Shown here one piece after another: positions 7,698-17,038 of a stretch of 35,231 nt of DNA (the stretch's first letter is position 1; each line of letters opens with the position of its first letter). Below the pieces are notes generated by a model. It worked only from the letters and a program-made list of their open reading frames with translations, did no database searches and was not told the origin of the DNA. The DNA is taken from positions 1 through 35,231 of the forward strand of contig CAZMCC010000034.1 of NCBI GenBank assembly GCA_964564695.1. The letters run 5' to 3'. This DNA is from CAZMCC01 sp964564695. GTDB taxonomy: Bacteria; Planctomycetota; Phycisphaerae; Phycisphaerales; UBA1924. Both the position numbers and the translations under genes were made by a program.

Positions 7698-8192
7698 TCA
7701 GTGTCGGGCGACTTGCCCGTTGAGGTGCTCGGCCTTGGCGTCGCCGCCGGTCTTGCGGTCTTTGCCGCTTCGGAGCACGCCGGAGGAGATGACCGGAATC
7801 ATGCCCAGCAGCAGCACGCCGGCGAGCCCGAGGGCGGCCACGACGACCCGCCACGGGACCTGCGCGATCACGGCCCACGTGACGCCGGTGGTGATGACGA
7901 GCAGGGCGATGAGGCCGAACCAGCGCCACGCGATCACGCGGGGGTGGTGCGGCCGGGGGCGGGCATCGATCGACGCGAGGGCCACGAGCTCGTCCTGGAG
8001 ATCGTCAAGCTCTCGGCGCGACTCAGCGTCGAGAAGGGCCGATTCGCGGTCGAGGAGAACGGCGTCAGGGGCGGCGTGGATCGGGTCCCCCGCCCTTCCG
8101 CCTTCGTTCTCCCAGCGGCTTTCGGCGCCGACCTCCGGACGCGCGGTGGGCCACATCCAGCGGTAGAGCCAGGAATTGCGGATGGCGACCAT
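7698..8192 (-). CDS. Two-helix membrane protein, unknown function
   Basis: A 164-residue protein without a recognised family. Residues 1-80 are soluble, with an acidic, coiled-coil-like stretch (LLDAESRRELDDLQDELVAL, about 53-72). Two transmembrane helices follow (about 90-110, WFGLIALLVITTGVTWAVIA, and 113-137), then a polar tail. The ATG at 8192 is supported by the ribosome site CGAAAGGA seven bases upstream, the same motif seen before several genes of this cluster. Located between the DUF3309 gene and the YcxB-like gene; a shared transcript with the CsoR-like cassette is likely. Confidence 0.7.
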   Translation of the reverse strand: MVAIRNSWLYRWMWPTARPEVGAESRWENEGGRAGDPIHAAPDAVLLDRESALLDAESRRELDDLQDELVALASIDARPRPHHPRVIAWRWFGLIALLVITTGVTWAVIAQVPWRVVVAALGLAGVLLLGMIPVISSGVLRSGKDRKTGGDAKAEHLNGQVARH

Positions 8193-8244
8193 GGCGCGTC
8201 CTTTCGGGGAGAGGCGTGAGCGTCGTATTCAGTCGACGCGCGAA

Positions 8245-8409
8245 TCAGAAGCCGCGCGGGACGTAGCCGAGCAGCACGAGGATGAGCAGCACGAGCAGGA
8301 CGGTGGTGAGCACGCCGGTGGGCGCGTAGCCCCAGTCGCGGCTGTGGTTCCACCGGGGAAGTCCGCCGATGAGCAGGATGATCACGACGATGAGGAGGAT
8401 GAGTCCCAT
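8245..8409 (-). CDS. DUF3309-type small membrane protein
   Basis: A 54-residue protein with the DUF3309 layout: a hydrophobic helix (LILLIVVIILLIGGLP), a short Trp/Tyr-containing loop (RWNHSRDWGYAPTG), and a second hydrophobic helix (LLVLLILVLLGYVPRGF). The frame extends 26 codons further upstream, but ATG 8409 carries a CGAAAGG ribosome site six to seven bases before it and matches the family start. DUF3309 proteins are common in stress- and metal-related loci but have no defined biochemical role. It follows the first CsoR-like gene with a 146-bp gap, which may hold a separate promoter. Confidence 0.75.
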   Translation of the reverse strand: MGLILLIVVIILLIGGLPRWNHSRDWGYAPTGVLTTVLLVLLILVLLGYVPRGF

Positions 8410-8555
8410 GGGGGAGCCTTTCGTGGCGGGGCCGCGGGGGGCCGCGTGGCCGGGCGTGGCCAGGGGGTCGGGGTCGAAGCGCGACACGGGGTCCTTTCAG
8501 ACGTCCGTGCCCGACTGGGCGCTCGGGGCCTCTCGGCGTGGGAGCGGCGAGAGGG

Positions 8556-8912
8556 TCACCTGGCCATTTTCGAGACGATCTTGACGAGCTCCTGGTACAT
8601 CGCGTCGGCGCCATGGCCGGCGTTGGTGGAAGCCGCGTCGTGGCTGGCTCTGAGGTGAGACTCGAGGAGCGACTGGGCGACGGCCTGGAGCGAGGCGCGG
8701 GCGGCGGTGACCTGCACGATGACGTCGAGGCAGTAGCGGTCCTGCTCGATCATGCGGTGGATGCCGTCGAGCTGGCCCCGGGCACGCCGGAGCTGGACGA
8801 GGTTGGCCGCTCTCGCCGCCGGGTCGACCCCGGCGGCGAGACGATCAGATGACCGGCCATCTCTCTCTCGAATCGGTTGCGGCGCTGGACGCTTCGCGGC
8901 CTTGCGAGCCAT
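8556..8912 (-). CDS. CsoR/RcnR-family metal-sensing repressor (copy 1)
   Basis: A 118-residue all-helical DUF156 transcriptional repressor. The signature LRRARGQLDGIHRMIEQDRYC (split around residues 41-61) identifies the CsoR/RcnR/FrmR family. Its metal-site positions read Cys61, His86 and Ser90 (then His91), so it lacks the second cysteine of the Cu(I) Cys-His-Cys triad that copy 2 (9817-10173) keeps. The N-terminal ~35 residues are basic and Ala/Pro-rich, an extension beyond the usual ~90-residue family. Start at ATG 8912; 57 bp after the HMA-domain gene. It likely represses its own operon through the boxes at 9391-9431. The ligand is uncertain: copper, another metal, or a thiol/aldehyde signal. 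Confidence 0.9.
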   Translation of the reverse strand: MARKAAKRPAPQPIRERDGRSSDRLAAGVDPAARAANLVQLRRARGQLDGIHRMIEQDRYCLDVIVQVTAARASLQAVAQSLLESHLRASHDAASTNAGHGADAMYQELVKIVSKMAR

Positions 8913-8969
8913 CGGTGTCGCCTGTGTGCGGTGGTGTGGGCCGGCGAGTGGCGCGCGGCCCAAGGGAGA

Positions 8970-9350
8970 TTAGGCCGTGGGGCCGGTCGCGACGGCTTGC
9001 GATTCCGCGGCGGGGGCCTTGGGGTCGGTGGAGTTGAGCACCGGGGCCTTGGAGGCGTCGGCGACGCTGTAGGCGGCGGCCGGGGCGGCCGCGGGCTTCG
9101 ATTCGGCCGGGGCGGGGGCGGAGCCGTTCTGGCCCATGCGTTCGCGGGCCGTGAATCCGGCGCCCTCGATGCTGGCGCAGGCGGCCGAGCACCCGGCGGC
9201 GTCGGCGCCGATGTGGGCGGAGCCGACCTTGACGGCGTGCGTGGTGACGGCGCTGACGCCCTTGAGGGCGGTGGAGACCTTGGTGATGCACTCGTCACCG
9301 GTCATGCCGGAGATCTCGAGCGTCCGATTCGTTTTCGTGGCGGATTCCAT
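8970..9350 (-). CDS. HMA-domain-like protein with degenerate metal site (copy 1)
   Basis: A 126-residue protein whose first ~65 residues resemble a heavy-metal-associated (HMA) domain of the CopZ/Atx1 type: RTLEISGMTGDECITKVSTA, then GVSAVTTHAVKVGSAHIGAD, then IEGAGFTARE. In place of the metal-binding GMTCxxC it has GMTGDEC: Gly18 replaces the first Cys; Cys21 remains. Two further cysteines occur in the second helix region (AAGCSAACASIE). A low-complexity Ala/Pro/Ser-rich tail follows (about 75-126) that the copy at 10234 lacks. ATG 9350 has an AAAGGA ribosome site. First gene behind two CsoR-type boxes, so probably metal- or thiol-responsive. Whether it binds metal is open. Confidence 0.75.
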   Translation of the reverse strand: MESATKTNRTLEISGMTGDECITKVSTALKGVSAVTTHAVKVGSAHIGADAAGCSAACASIEGAGFTARERMGQNGSAPAPAESKPAAAPAAAYSVADASKAPVLNSTDPKAPAAESQAVATGPTA

Positions 9351-9390
9351 GGGTGGTCCTTTCGAAAGACCGACTGACCGGGGGGGCAGC

Positions 9391-9407
9391 ATACCCCCAC
9401 TGGGTAT
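9391..9407. promoter_or_regulatory. CsoR-type operator, box 1
   Basis: ATACCCCCACTGGGTAT: 17 bp, matching the general CsoR-operator plan of a G/C run flanked by ATACC/GGTAT. It lies about 41-57 bp upstream of the copy-1 HMA gene start (9350). Confidence 0.65.
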
Positions 9408-9414
9408 CGGTACC

Positions 9415-9431
9415 ATACCGGGGTAGGGTAT
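9415..9431. promoter_or_regulatory. CsoR-type operator, box 2
   Basis: ATACCGGGGTAGGGTAT: 17 bp, 24 bp centre-to-centre from box 1. Its complement, ATACCCTACCCCGGTAT, resembles the box at 10523-10539. Confidence 0.65.
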
Positions 9432-9535
9432 CAATATCCACCCGGGCGCGCACGATCTCGGCCGAGGCACGGCGCGCGGGCGCGCGGGCGCGCAGCGGCT
9501 GGGTGCCGGGATCGCCGGCGATGAGTTCTGAAACC

Positions 9536-9553
9536 GGGGGCGCAAGCGCCCCC
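9536..9553. terminator. Hairpin terminator after the second HMA-CsoR cassette
   Basis: GGGGGCGCAAGCGCCCCC: a 7-8 bp GC stem with a CAAG loop. It sits about 40 bp downstream of the small gene ending at 9594 and upstream of the copy-1 promoter region, as expected for an operon boundary. No long T tract follows. Confidence 0.45.
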
Positions 9554-9593
9554 ACGCCCCGTTGCGGAGAGGGATCGACGATCCCCCCACTCC

Positions 9594-9794
9594 TTACGGC
9601 GTGCGCGAGCGCTGACGCTGGCGCTGCTGGGCGATCTTGCGCGGCTCGGGCGACGGCGCGGCGCCGGCATCGGCGTGCTCCGGCGGCGTGATCGACGCGG
9701 CGGACTTGGGCGCGGGTGTCGCGGTGGTCGGGGCCGTGCCGGGAAGCGAGCCGAGACGGGCGAGTGCGCCGGAACGGTTGGAGAGAGGGAGCAT
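9594..9794 (-). CDS. Small Pro/Ala-rich hypothetical protein
   Basis: A 66-residue product (MLPLSNRSGALARLGSLPGT ...) rich in Ala, Pro, Thr and, at the C-terminus, Arg/Gln (IAQQRQRQRSRTP). No family recognised and probably disordered. The ATG at 9794 is preceded by CGAAAGG, the same ribosome-site motif used by the neighbouring genes, and the gene starts 22 bp after the second CsoR-like gene, so it is probably the last gene of that operon. The composition resembles the low-complexity tail of the copy-1 HMA protein; the two may be analogous parts of the cassette. Confidence 0.5.
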   Translation of the reverse strand: MLPLSNRSGALARLGSLPGTAPTTATPAPKSAASITPPEHADAGAAPSPEPRKIAQQRQRQRSRTP

Positions 9795-9816
9795 GGGGCC
9801 TTTCGATGGCGATTCG

Positions 9817-10173
9817 TCAGCGGGCCATCTTCGAGACGATGTGGACGAGTTCCTGGTACATCTCGTCGGCGGCGTGGCCGCCGGTGGCGATGGCGGCGTG
9901 GTGGCAGGCCTTGAGGTGGGATTCGAGCAGCGAGTTGGCGACAACCTGGAGCGAGGCGCGGGCCGCCGTGATCTGCACGATGATGTCGACGCAGTAGCGG
10001 TCCTGCTCGAGCATGCGTTCGATGCCCTCGATCTGGCCCTTCGCGCGACGGAGCTGCAGGAGGTTCGCCGCTCTCGCCGCCGGGTCGACCTCGGCAGCGA
10101 TGCGATCAGCGGAACGGCTCGCGCTCTCTTTCGATTTCCTGGGCGCGGTCTTGCTGGGTGCCTTGCGGATCAT
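9817..10173 (-). CDS. CsoR-family copper-type repressor (copy 2)
   Basis: A 118-residue repressor aligned residue-for-residue with copy 1 (8556-8912). The DUF156 signature LRRAKGQIEGIERMLEQDRY precedes Cys61. His86 and Cys90 follow in LLESHLKACHH. Spacing Cys-25-His-4-Cys equals the Cu(I) site of the Mycobacterium tuberculosis CsoR, so Cu(I) sensing is the first guess. Basic N-terminal extension as in copy 1. Start ATG 10173, preceded by GGAGGCGAC. It lies 60 bp after the copy-2 HMA gene and 22 bp before the small gene at 9794. Likely autoregulated through the box at 10523-10539. No copper ATPase is visible in the window. Confidence 0.92.
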   Translation of the reverse strand: MIRKAPSKTAPRKSKESASRSADRIAAEVDPAARAANLLQLRRAKGQIEGIERMLEQDRYCVDIIVQITAARASLQVVANSLLESHLKACHHAAIATGGHAADEMYQELVHIVSKMAR

Positions 10174-10233
10174 CGGCGTCGCCTCCGAGCGATGGGTCGA
10201 TGGAGTTCGTTCGATGGGGGTGCTTCGTGGCGA

Positions 10234-10476
10234 TTACTTCGTCGCTGCCGGAATGAAAGGGGCACGCTCGCGGGCGCGGAAGCCGACGCCCTCGAGGATG
10301 GCGCAGGCGTTGGAGCTGCCGGCGGCGTCGGTGCCGATGGCGGCCGAGCCGAGGATGACGGAGTGCGTCGTGACGCCGCGGATGTTCTTGAGAGCGCCGG
10401 TGACCTTCTGGATGCACTCTTCGCCGGTCATGCCGTCGATCTGGATAGTGCGGTTGATGATCGAGCCGGTCGTCAT
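10234..10476 (-). CDS. HMA-domain-like protein with degenerate metal site (copy 2)
   Basis: An 80-residue paralogue of the protein at 8970-9350, without its low-complexity tail. The fold pattern is the same: RTIQIDGMTGEECIQKVTGA, GVTTHSVILGSAAIGTD, LEGVGFRARE. The metal motif again reads GMTGEEC (Gly18, Cys21), so loss of the first cysteine is shared and predates the duplication. One more cysteine lies at SSNACAILE. ATG 10476; a weak CGAAAGC lies upstream. First gene of the second cassette, behind a CsoR-type box. It may carry a metal through a single Cys, act as a partner of the repressor, or sense something else. Confidence 0.75.
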   Translation of the reverse strand: MTTGSIINRTIQIDGMTGEECIQKVTGALKNIRGVTTHSVILGSAAIGTDAAGSSNACAILEGVGFRARERAPFIPAATK

Positions 10477-10522
10477 GGTGGGTGCTTTCGGGGCAGGGGT
10501 TGGGGGCGCGCGGACATGTACG

Positions 10523-10539
10523 ATACCCCGGTAGGGTAT
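10523..10539. promoter_or_regulatory. CsoR-type operator of the second cassette
   Basis: ATACCCCGGTAGGGTAT, 17 bp, 47-63 bp upstream of the copy-2 HMA start at 10476 and almost the complement of box 2 (9415-9431). Position and sequence support repression by the adjacent CsoR-like protein. Confidence 0.65.
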
Positions 10540-10634
10540 ACCGACCGGGGGGCGCGGGAAACCCCTCCGGCACGCGGATTCGCGGGGAACCTGAGGAATT
10601 GCGGACAGAGTTCCCGAGCCGGACCGCGATCCGC

Positions 10635-11989
<1,355 letters not shown>

Positions 11990-11993
<4 letters not shown>

Positions 11994-12085
11994 TGGTTGA
12001 CACTCCCGTCCATGGGTGCTGCCAAGAGCTGGAAATGTGACGCAGGACGGCGCTTCATGCGACGTCCGCGTCGGTACACATTCAT
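11990..12085 (-). CDS. Possible 31-residue leader ORF overlapping the lysC start
   Basis: ATG at 12085 opens a 31-codon frame (MNVYRRGRRMKRRPASHFQL then LAAPMDGSVNQ) that ends in TGA overlapping the lysC GTG as GTGA. The peptide is strongly basic at its N-terminus and contains no run of lysine, threonine or methionine codons of the classical attenuator kind. No ribosome site stands out before its ATG. It could couple translation into lysC, or be chance. No family recognised. Confidence 0.3.
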
Positions 12086-12100
12086 GTTAGGCGACGAGGC

Positions 12101-13468
12101 TCAGGAATTGGGGTGCGGGAGCTTGAATTCCTGCAGCAGACCGTCGATATAGCCGTGCTTTTTCTCGGGGTCGGTGGCCGGGTGCAGGCCGCGATACCGG
12201 ACCTTGCCCTCGGGGTCGATGATGACCACGTGGGGGATCCCCCGGATCCCGTACTCGGCGTTGAAGACCCCGGTGGCGCCCACGGCCAGCGGCCACGTGA
12301 CGTCCTTCTCCTTGGCCCAGTCCTTGAGCAGCGAGAATCGGGACTCGGCCGAGGCTTCGACGGGCTTGCCGTTGGCATCGACCAGGGCCGGGTTGGGGGT
12401 GCCCTCGAGGTCGGTGACGCCCAGGATCACGACGGGGTAGTCCTTGTACCGGGCCTGCAGCTCGCGCACCTGGGGAAAGGAGCCCACGCACGGCCCGCAC
12501 CAGACGGCCCAGAAGTCGACCACGACCACCTTGCCCTTGAGGTCGCTCAGCTTCTTGGGCGCGTCCGCGGCGGTCGTCCAGAGGAAGTCGATGTCGGGGG
12601 CGGGGTTGTTGAGCAGCTTGCCCTTGGCGTACGCGCTCTCGAAGCTCCGGAGGGTGTCGTTGAGGGCCTTGGTGGTGCGCTCGCGGTCGGCGGCGGTCGT
12701 GGCGCCCGAGGCGGGGATGTGGGTGGGGGTGGCGAGGGCCGTGCGGACGCAGTCGATGCAGGCGAGGCGGACGCGCTCGCGGGTTTCGGGGGATGCGGTC
12801 GACTTGTCCTCGGCGAGGGGGAGGTATGCGTACCACAGGCGCTGCGTCGCGTCGGCGGGCAGGGGCATGGCGACGACGCCGGCGACGGCGGCGGCGTACG
12901 CGTCGTCCGCCAGGTCGCTGCCGATCGACCCGTTGGCGAAGAGGTACTTGACCTTGTCGGCGTCGACCGCCGCGCGGAGGCCGGGGTGAGCCATCACCTC
13001 CATCTGGCGGCGCTTGTCCTCGACGGCGTGGGCCTTCCACGTGGCCTTGTCGTCGTCGTTGGTTTCGACAAGGTTGATCGTCGTGCGGATGAGCGCGGCG
13101 CGGGCGCCGTCGACATCGGGGCGAGCGGCGAGCTCGGCGAGGCGGTCGTCGATGCGCTTCTGGGTCTCAGGGCGGGAGCGGAAGACGAGCGATTTGTCAA
13201 TGAGCCGCTCGATGTCATCGACGCTCAGGGAGTCGATGGCCAGGGACGTGACCGCGTCGTTGGCGGCCTTGCGGTACGTCTCGTAGTTGGCTCCGTTGAG
13301 GGGCAGGCCCTTCACAGCGATTTCATACGCCTCCAGGGCCCTGGTCACGGCGTCGGGCCGCCACGCCCGCGCCCCCGCACTGCTGGACTGGTCCTGCGCG
13401 AGTAAGAGCGAGCCCGTAGAGAGCGACACGCCCAGGGCGGCGCAGGTAACGAGGAGGCGCAGCGACAT
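12101..13468 (-). CDS. Exported TlpA-family thioredoxin-like protein (paralogue 1)
   Basis: A 455-residue exported protein: signal peptide at residues 1-24 (LLVTCAALGVSLSTGSLLLA), a ~250-residue mainly helical N-terminal domain of unknown role, and a C-terminal TlpA/ResA-type thioredoxin domain (about 285-455). The redox motif WCGPC is at 323-327 in VVVDFWAVWCGPCVGSFPQV; the cis-Pro loop appears as GIPHVVIIDPEGKVRYRG. Such proteins reduce or exchange disulfides outside the cytoplasm. It directly follows a close paralogue (13564-14997), and the two share long near-identical stretches around the active site. ATG 13468 follows CGGAG. Probably separately transcribed because a strong hairpin lies between them. 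Confidence 0.88.
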   Translation of the reverse strand: MSLRLLVTCAALGVSLSTGSLLLAQDQSSSAGARAWRPDAVTRALEAYEIAVKGLPLNGANYETYRKAANDAVTSLAIDSLSVDDIERLIDKSLVFRSRPETQKRIDDRLAELAARPDVDGARAALIRTTINLVETNDDDKATWKAHAVEDKRRQMEVMAHPGLRAAVDADKVKYLFANGSIGSDLADDAYAAAVAGVVAMPLPADATQRLWYAYLPLAEDKSTASPETRERVRLACIDCVRTALATPTHIPASGATTAADRERTTKALNDTLRSFESAYAKGKLLNNPAPDIDFLWTTAADAPKKLSDLKGKVVVVDFWAVWCGPCVGSFPQVRELQARYKDYPVVILGVTDLEGTPNPALVDANGKPVEASAESRFSLLKDWAKEKDVTWPLAVGATGVFNAEYGIRGIPHVVIIDPEGKVRYRGLHPATDPEKKHGYIDGLLQEFKLPHPNS

Positions 13469-13505
13469 TGGTTTGCTCCGACCCCCCCACTGCTCCCCTG
13501 TAAAG

Positions 13506-13535
13506 ACGCACGCCGGGGTGTCCCCCGGCGTGCGT
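13506..13535 (-). terminator. Strong hairpin between the two TlpA paralogues
   Basis: A perfect 13-bp stem, ACGCACGCCGGGG and its complement, around a 4-base loop (TGTC). It lies 28 bp after the stop of the upstream paralogue; on the minus strand the stem is followed by CTTTAC, a short T run. Most likely a rho-independent-like terminator. Confidence 0.7.
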
Positions 13536-13563
13536 GAAGTGACATTCTTGTTTCAGCGGCGGC

Positions 13564-14997
13564 TCAGGCGTCCGGGGCCGGGAGCTTGAACTCCTTGAGG
13601 AGCCCGTCGATGTAGCCGTGCTTCTTCTCGGGCTCGCTGGCCGGGTGCAGGCCGCGGTAGCGGACCTTGCCGTCGGGATCGATGATCACGACGTGCGGGA
13701 TGCCCGTCACGCCATACTCGGGGTTGAAGACGTTGCTGGTGCCCACGGCGATGGGCCAGGTGATCAGGTGGGCCTCTTCCTTGGACCACGTCTCGAGGGC
13801 CGGGAACTGGATCTCGGGCTTCCACTCGATGGTCTCACCGGGGGCCGCCTGCGGGCGCGGCGTGCCCTGCATGTCGGTCACGCCGACGATGACGACGGGG
13901 AAGTCCTTGTAGCGGGCCTGGAGCTCGCGGACCTGGGGGAACGAGCCGACGCACGGCCCGCACCAGACGGCCCAGAAATCGACGACGACAACCTTGCCCT
14001 TGAGGTCGCTGAGCTTCTTGGCGCCGCCCGGGAGGTTGGTCCACTGGAAGTCGATCTCGGGGGCGGTGTGGTTGAGGAGTTTGCCCTTGGCGAAGGCGCC
14101 TTCGAAGCTCTTGCGCTGCTCTTCGAGCGCCTTGCGCTGGCGGTCCTTGGCGGCGTCGGCGGGGGTGGTGGGGGTGGCGTTCGCGGGGGCCGCGCCGCCC
14201 CCCCCACCTTCGCTGGGCGTGCCGATGGTCTTGGCGACCTTCTCGGAGCACGCGACGCGGATCTTCTCGCGCAGCTCGGGGCTGGCGGTCGAGCCGTCGT
14301 CGGCGAGCGGGAGGTAGGCGTACCACAGCCGCTGGATGTTCTCGGGGGCGAGGGGGAGCTCGACGACCTTGAGCAGCGCCTCGGCGTAGGGGGCGTCGGC
14401 CAGATCGCCGTCGACCGAACCGCCGCCGAGGAGCCACTTGGCCTTGCCGGCCTTCACGGCGTCGGCGAGGCCGGGGTGGGTCATGGCGGCCATGGAGCGG
14501 TTCTTGCCCTCGGCCTGGTAGAGCTTGTAGGAGGCGTCGTCGGTGGCCTGGGTGGGGTTGAAGGTGGCGCGGACCATCGCGGCCCGGGCGCCCTCGGCGC
14601 CGGTGTCCTTGGCGAGCGTGGTGAGACGCTCGTCGATGGCCATCATGGTGTCGCCCTGGGCGCGCCCGAGCAGGCGGGCGTCGGCGAGCTTCTCGAAGCC
14701 CTCGATGGTGACCGTGTCGAACTTGATCGTGGCGAGCGCGTCGGAGGCGGCCTTGGCGATCGCGTCGTAGCGCTCACGCCCGGTCTTGCCCGAAGCCACG
14801 ACTTCCTTCTCGGCGGCGCGATACGCGTCGATCGCGGCGGAGACGGGGTCGCTCGAGGCCGGGGCCGCAGGACCGGCCGCACCGGGCTTATCGATGCCGG
14901 GGCCGCCGGCGGCGACGCCGGACTGAGCGAGGGCGGCGGCGCCCATGGAGAGGGAGGCGCCGATAGCGGCAGAGGCAAGGAATTGACGCAGCGACAT
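13564..14997 (-). CDS. Exported TlpA-family thioredoxin-like protein (paralogue 2)
   Basis: A 477-residue protein built like its neighbour: signal peptide (residues 1-24, ending ALAQS), a longer Gly/Pro/Ala-rich linker, a helical N-terminal domain, and a C-terminal TlpA domain with WCGPC at 345-349. The blocks QRLWYAYLPLA and STASPE.RE are shared with paralogue 1 in the N-terminal domain, and KKLSDLKGKVVVVDFWAVW in the redox domain, so the whole gene was duplicated. Differences include an inserted Gly/Ala/Pro segment (about 255-275, SEGGGGGAAPANATPTTPAD) containing a poly-C tract in the DNA. ATG 14997 follows CCGGAGC. Role outside the cytoplasm presumed redox; partner unknown. Confidence 0.88.
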   Translation of the reverse strand: MSLRQFLASAAIGASLSMGAAALAQSGVAAGGPGIDKPGAAGPAAPASSDPVSAAIDAYRAAEKEVVASGKTGRERYDAIAKAASDALATIKFDTVTIEGFEKLADARLLGRAQGDTMMAIDERLTTLAKDTGAEGARAAMVRATFNPTQATDDASYKLYQAEGKNRSMAAMTHPGLADAVKAGKAKWLLGGGSVDGDLADAPYAEALLKVVELPLAPENIQRLWYAYLPLADDGSTASPELREKIRVACSEKVAKTIGTPSEGGGGGAAPANATPTTPADAAKDRQRKALEEQRKSFEGAFAKGKLLNHTAPEIDFQWTNLPGGAKKLSDLKGKVVVVDFWAVWCGPCVGSFPQVRELQARYKDFPVVIVGVTDMQGTPRPQAAPGETIEWKPEIQFPALETWSKEEAHLITWPIAVGTSNVFNPEYGVTGIPHVVIIDPDGKVRYRGLHPASEPEKKHGYIDGLLKEFKLPAPDA

Positions 14998-15060
14998 GGG
15001 TGCAGCTCCGGTGCTCCCCGCCCCGGAGTGGGATTGTTAGGCGGGTGGAAGCCCGGAGAA

Positions 15061-15138
15061 TGATCCGAGCCTCCCGCGCAAGCGGGAGGTCCTGCGCATC
15101 CGAACCGCAACACCTCTCGCTTGCGCGGGAGGCTCGGA

Positions 15139-15141
<3 letters not shown>
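15061..15141. repeat. Palindromic element supplying the obgE stop codon
   Basis: 30-bp arms (15061-15090 and 15112-15141) match at 29 of 30 positions around a 21-bp spacer. Each arm begins TGATCCGAGCC from the outside and holds its own hairpin CCTCCCGC with loop GCAA. The TGA of the right arm is the in-frame stop of obgE. A second copy is at 22749-22835. Confidence 0.85.
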
Positions 15142-16176
<1,035 letters not shown>

Positions 16177-16186
16177 TGGGGGATGA

Positions 16187-16300
16187 TAGGAGCCGCGAGC
16201 GCGAGCGAGCGAAGAAGCGAGGAAATGCCGTACCAGCGGCCCCCTCGCTGACGCTCGGGGTCCGGTGCCATCCTTCGCTCGCTTGCGCTCGCGGCTCTTA
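16187..16300. repeat. Palindromic element supplying the PilZ-gene stop codon
   Basis: 28-bp arms (16187-16214 and 16273-16300) match at 26 of 28. From each outside end they read TA(G/A)GAGCCGCGAGC, then loop GCGA (left) or GCAA (right), then GCGAGCGAAG. The right end is the TAA stop of the PilZ gene. The 58-bp interior holds a 20-mer (16241-16260) also found at 3736-3755. Confidence 0.8.
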
Positions 16301-16726
16301 CGCCGCCAGCCGATAACGCCCTGTGGCGAACGTCGCGAGCAGCCGGTCCCTGTCCGCCGGCCGGCAGAACTCGTTGAACACCGCGGCCATCTTGACCGGC
16401 CCGGGCTCATCCTCATCCTCGATCCAGGCGACGGTGGCCATCACGTAGATCGCTCGGGCGTGGGCGTCCTTGCCCTTGCCGGCGGCGGTGGGCTCGGGGG
16501 CCCAGTCGGGGAGGTCGAGGCGGAGAGCCACGCGGGTGCCCGCGGGGATCGGCTCGTCGAGCTCGAACCGCATGCCGCCTTCGGAGATGTCGTAGGCGTG
16601 ACCCTCGTTGCTGAAGGTCTTGTCGTGCAGCAGACGCACGGCCACCGGGGTGTAGGCCACCGGCAGAACGAAGCGCGTGAACCGGCGGCGGTCGATCTGG
16701 TGAGTCGCGTGGGGGGTGGTGGGCAT
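16298..16726 (-). CDS. PilZ-domain protein (c-di-GMP binding)
   Basis: A 142-residue single-domain PilZ protein. It keeps both c-di-GMP contacts: an arginine-rich RRRFTRF near residue 13 and DISEGGM near residue 47, followed by the beta-barrel strands (MRFELDEPIPAGTRVALRLD, ATVAWIEDE). It is probably a soluble effector of cyclic di-GMP signalling; its target is not visible. ATG 16726 is preceded by CGAAAGG, a ribosome site shared with the 7.7-10.5 kb cluster. It lies upstream of obgE but is separated from it by a palindromic element. The TAA stop belongs to that element. Confidence 0.88.
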   Translation of the reverse strand: MPTTPHATHQIDRRRFTRFVLPVAYTPVAVRLLHDKTFSNEGHAYDISEGGMRFELDEPIPAGTRVALRLDLPDWAPEPTAAGKGKDAHARAIYVMATVAWIEDEDEPGPVKMAAVFNEFCRPADRDRLLATFATGRYRLAA

Positions 16727-16894
16727 CGTGCACCTTTCGTCCCGGCGGCGATTTCGCGTCCGTGCGCTTACCGGGCCAACCTCCTGTCGGCCCGATGACC
16801 GGGGGGACTTCAAGCCCGTCCTGGGCTTCACGTCAGATAACGCTCGAGGGACGCGGGGCGTTTCAGAAGAACTTCACCGGGACGACGTCTTGGG

Positions 16895-16978
16895 CCCCGA
16901 AGGGGCGCCGGGCTGTAGCCACGTCTATGAAGACCCGGGTCTTCATAGACGTGGCTACACACCTGCGCCCCTCCGGGG
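16895..16978. repeat. Large perfect-centre palindrome with GTAG ends
   Basis: An 84-bp palindrome centred at 16936.5. The inner 46 bp (16914-16959) are perfectly self-complementary with no spacer; each inner arm starts TGTAGCCACGTCTATGAAG. The outer 14-bp arms (CCCCGAAGGGGCGC and its near-complement) match at 13 of 14. This is the main content of the 312-bp gap 16727-17038; no gene was recognised there. Confidence 0.85.
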
Positions 16979-17038
16979 CGAAGAGGGCGTGGCCCGTGTG
17001 ATCTGTGAGTTTGCCGCGTTCCCCGTGGTGAATCCGCT

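Noticed and set aside
13618..15063. 481-codon plus-strand frame opposite the second TlpA gene
   Set aside because: Composition typical of a GC-rich shadow frame; the opposite strand has signal peptide and WCGPC.
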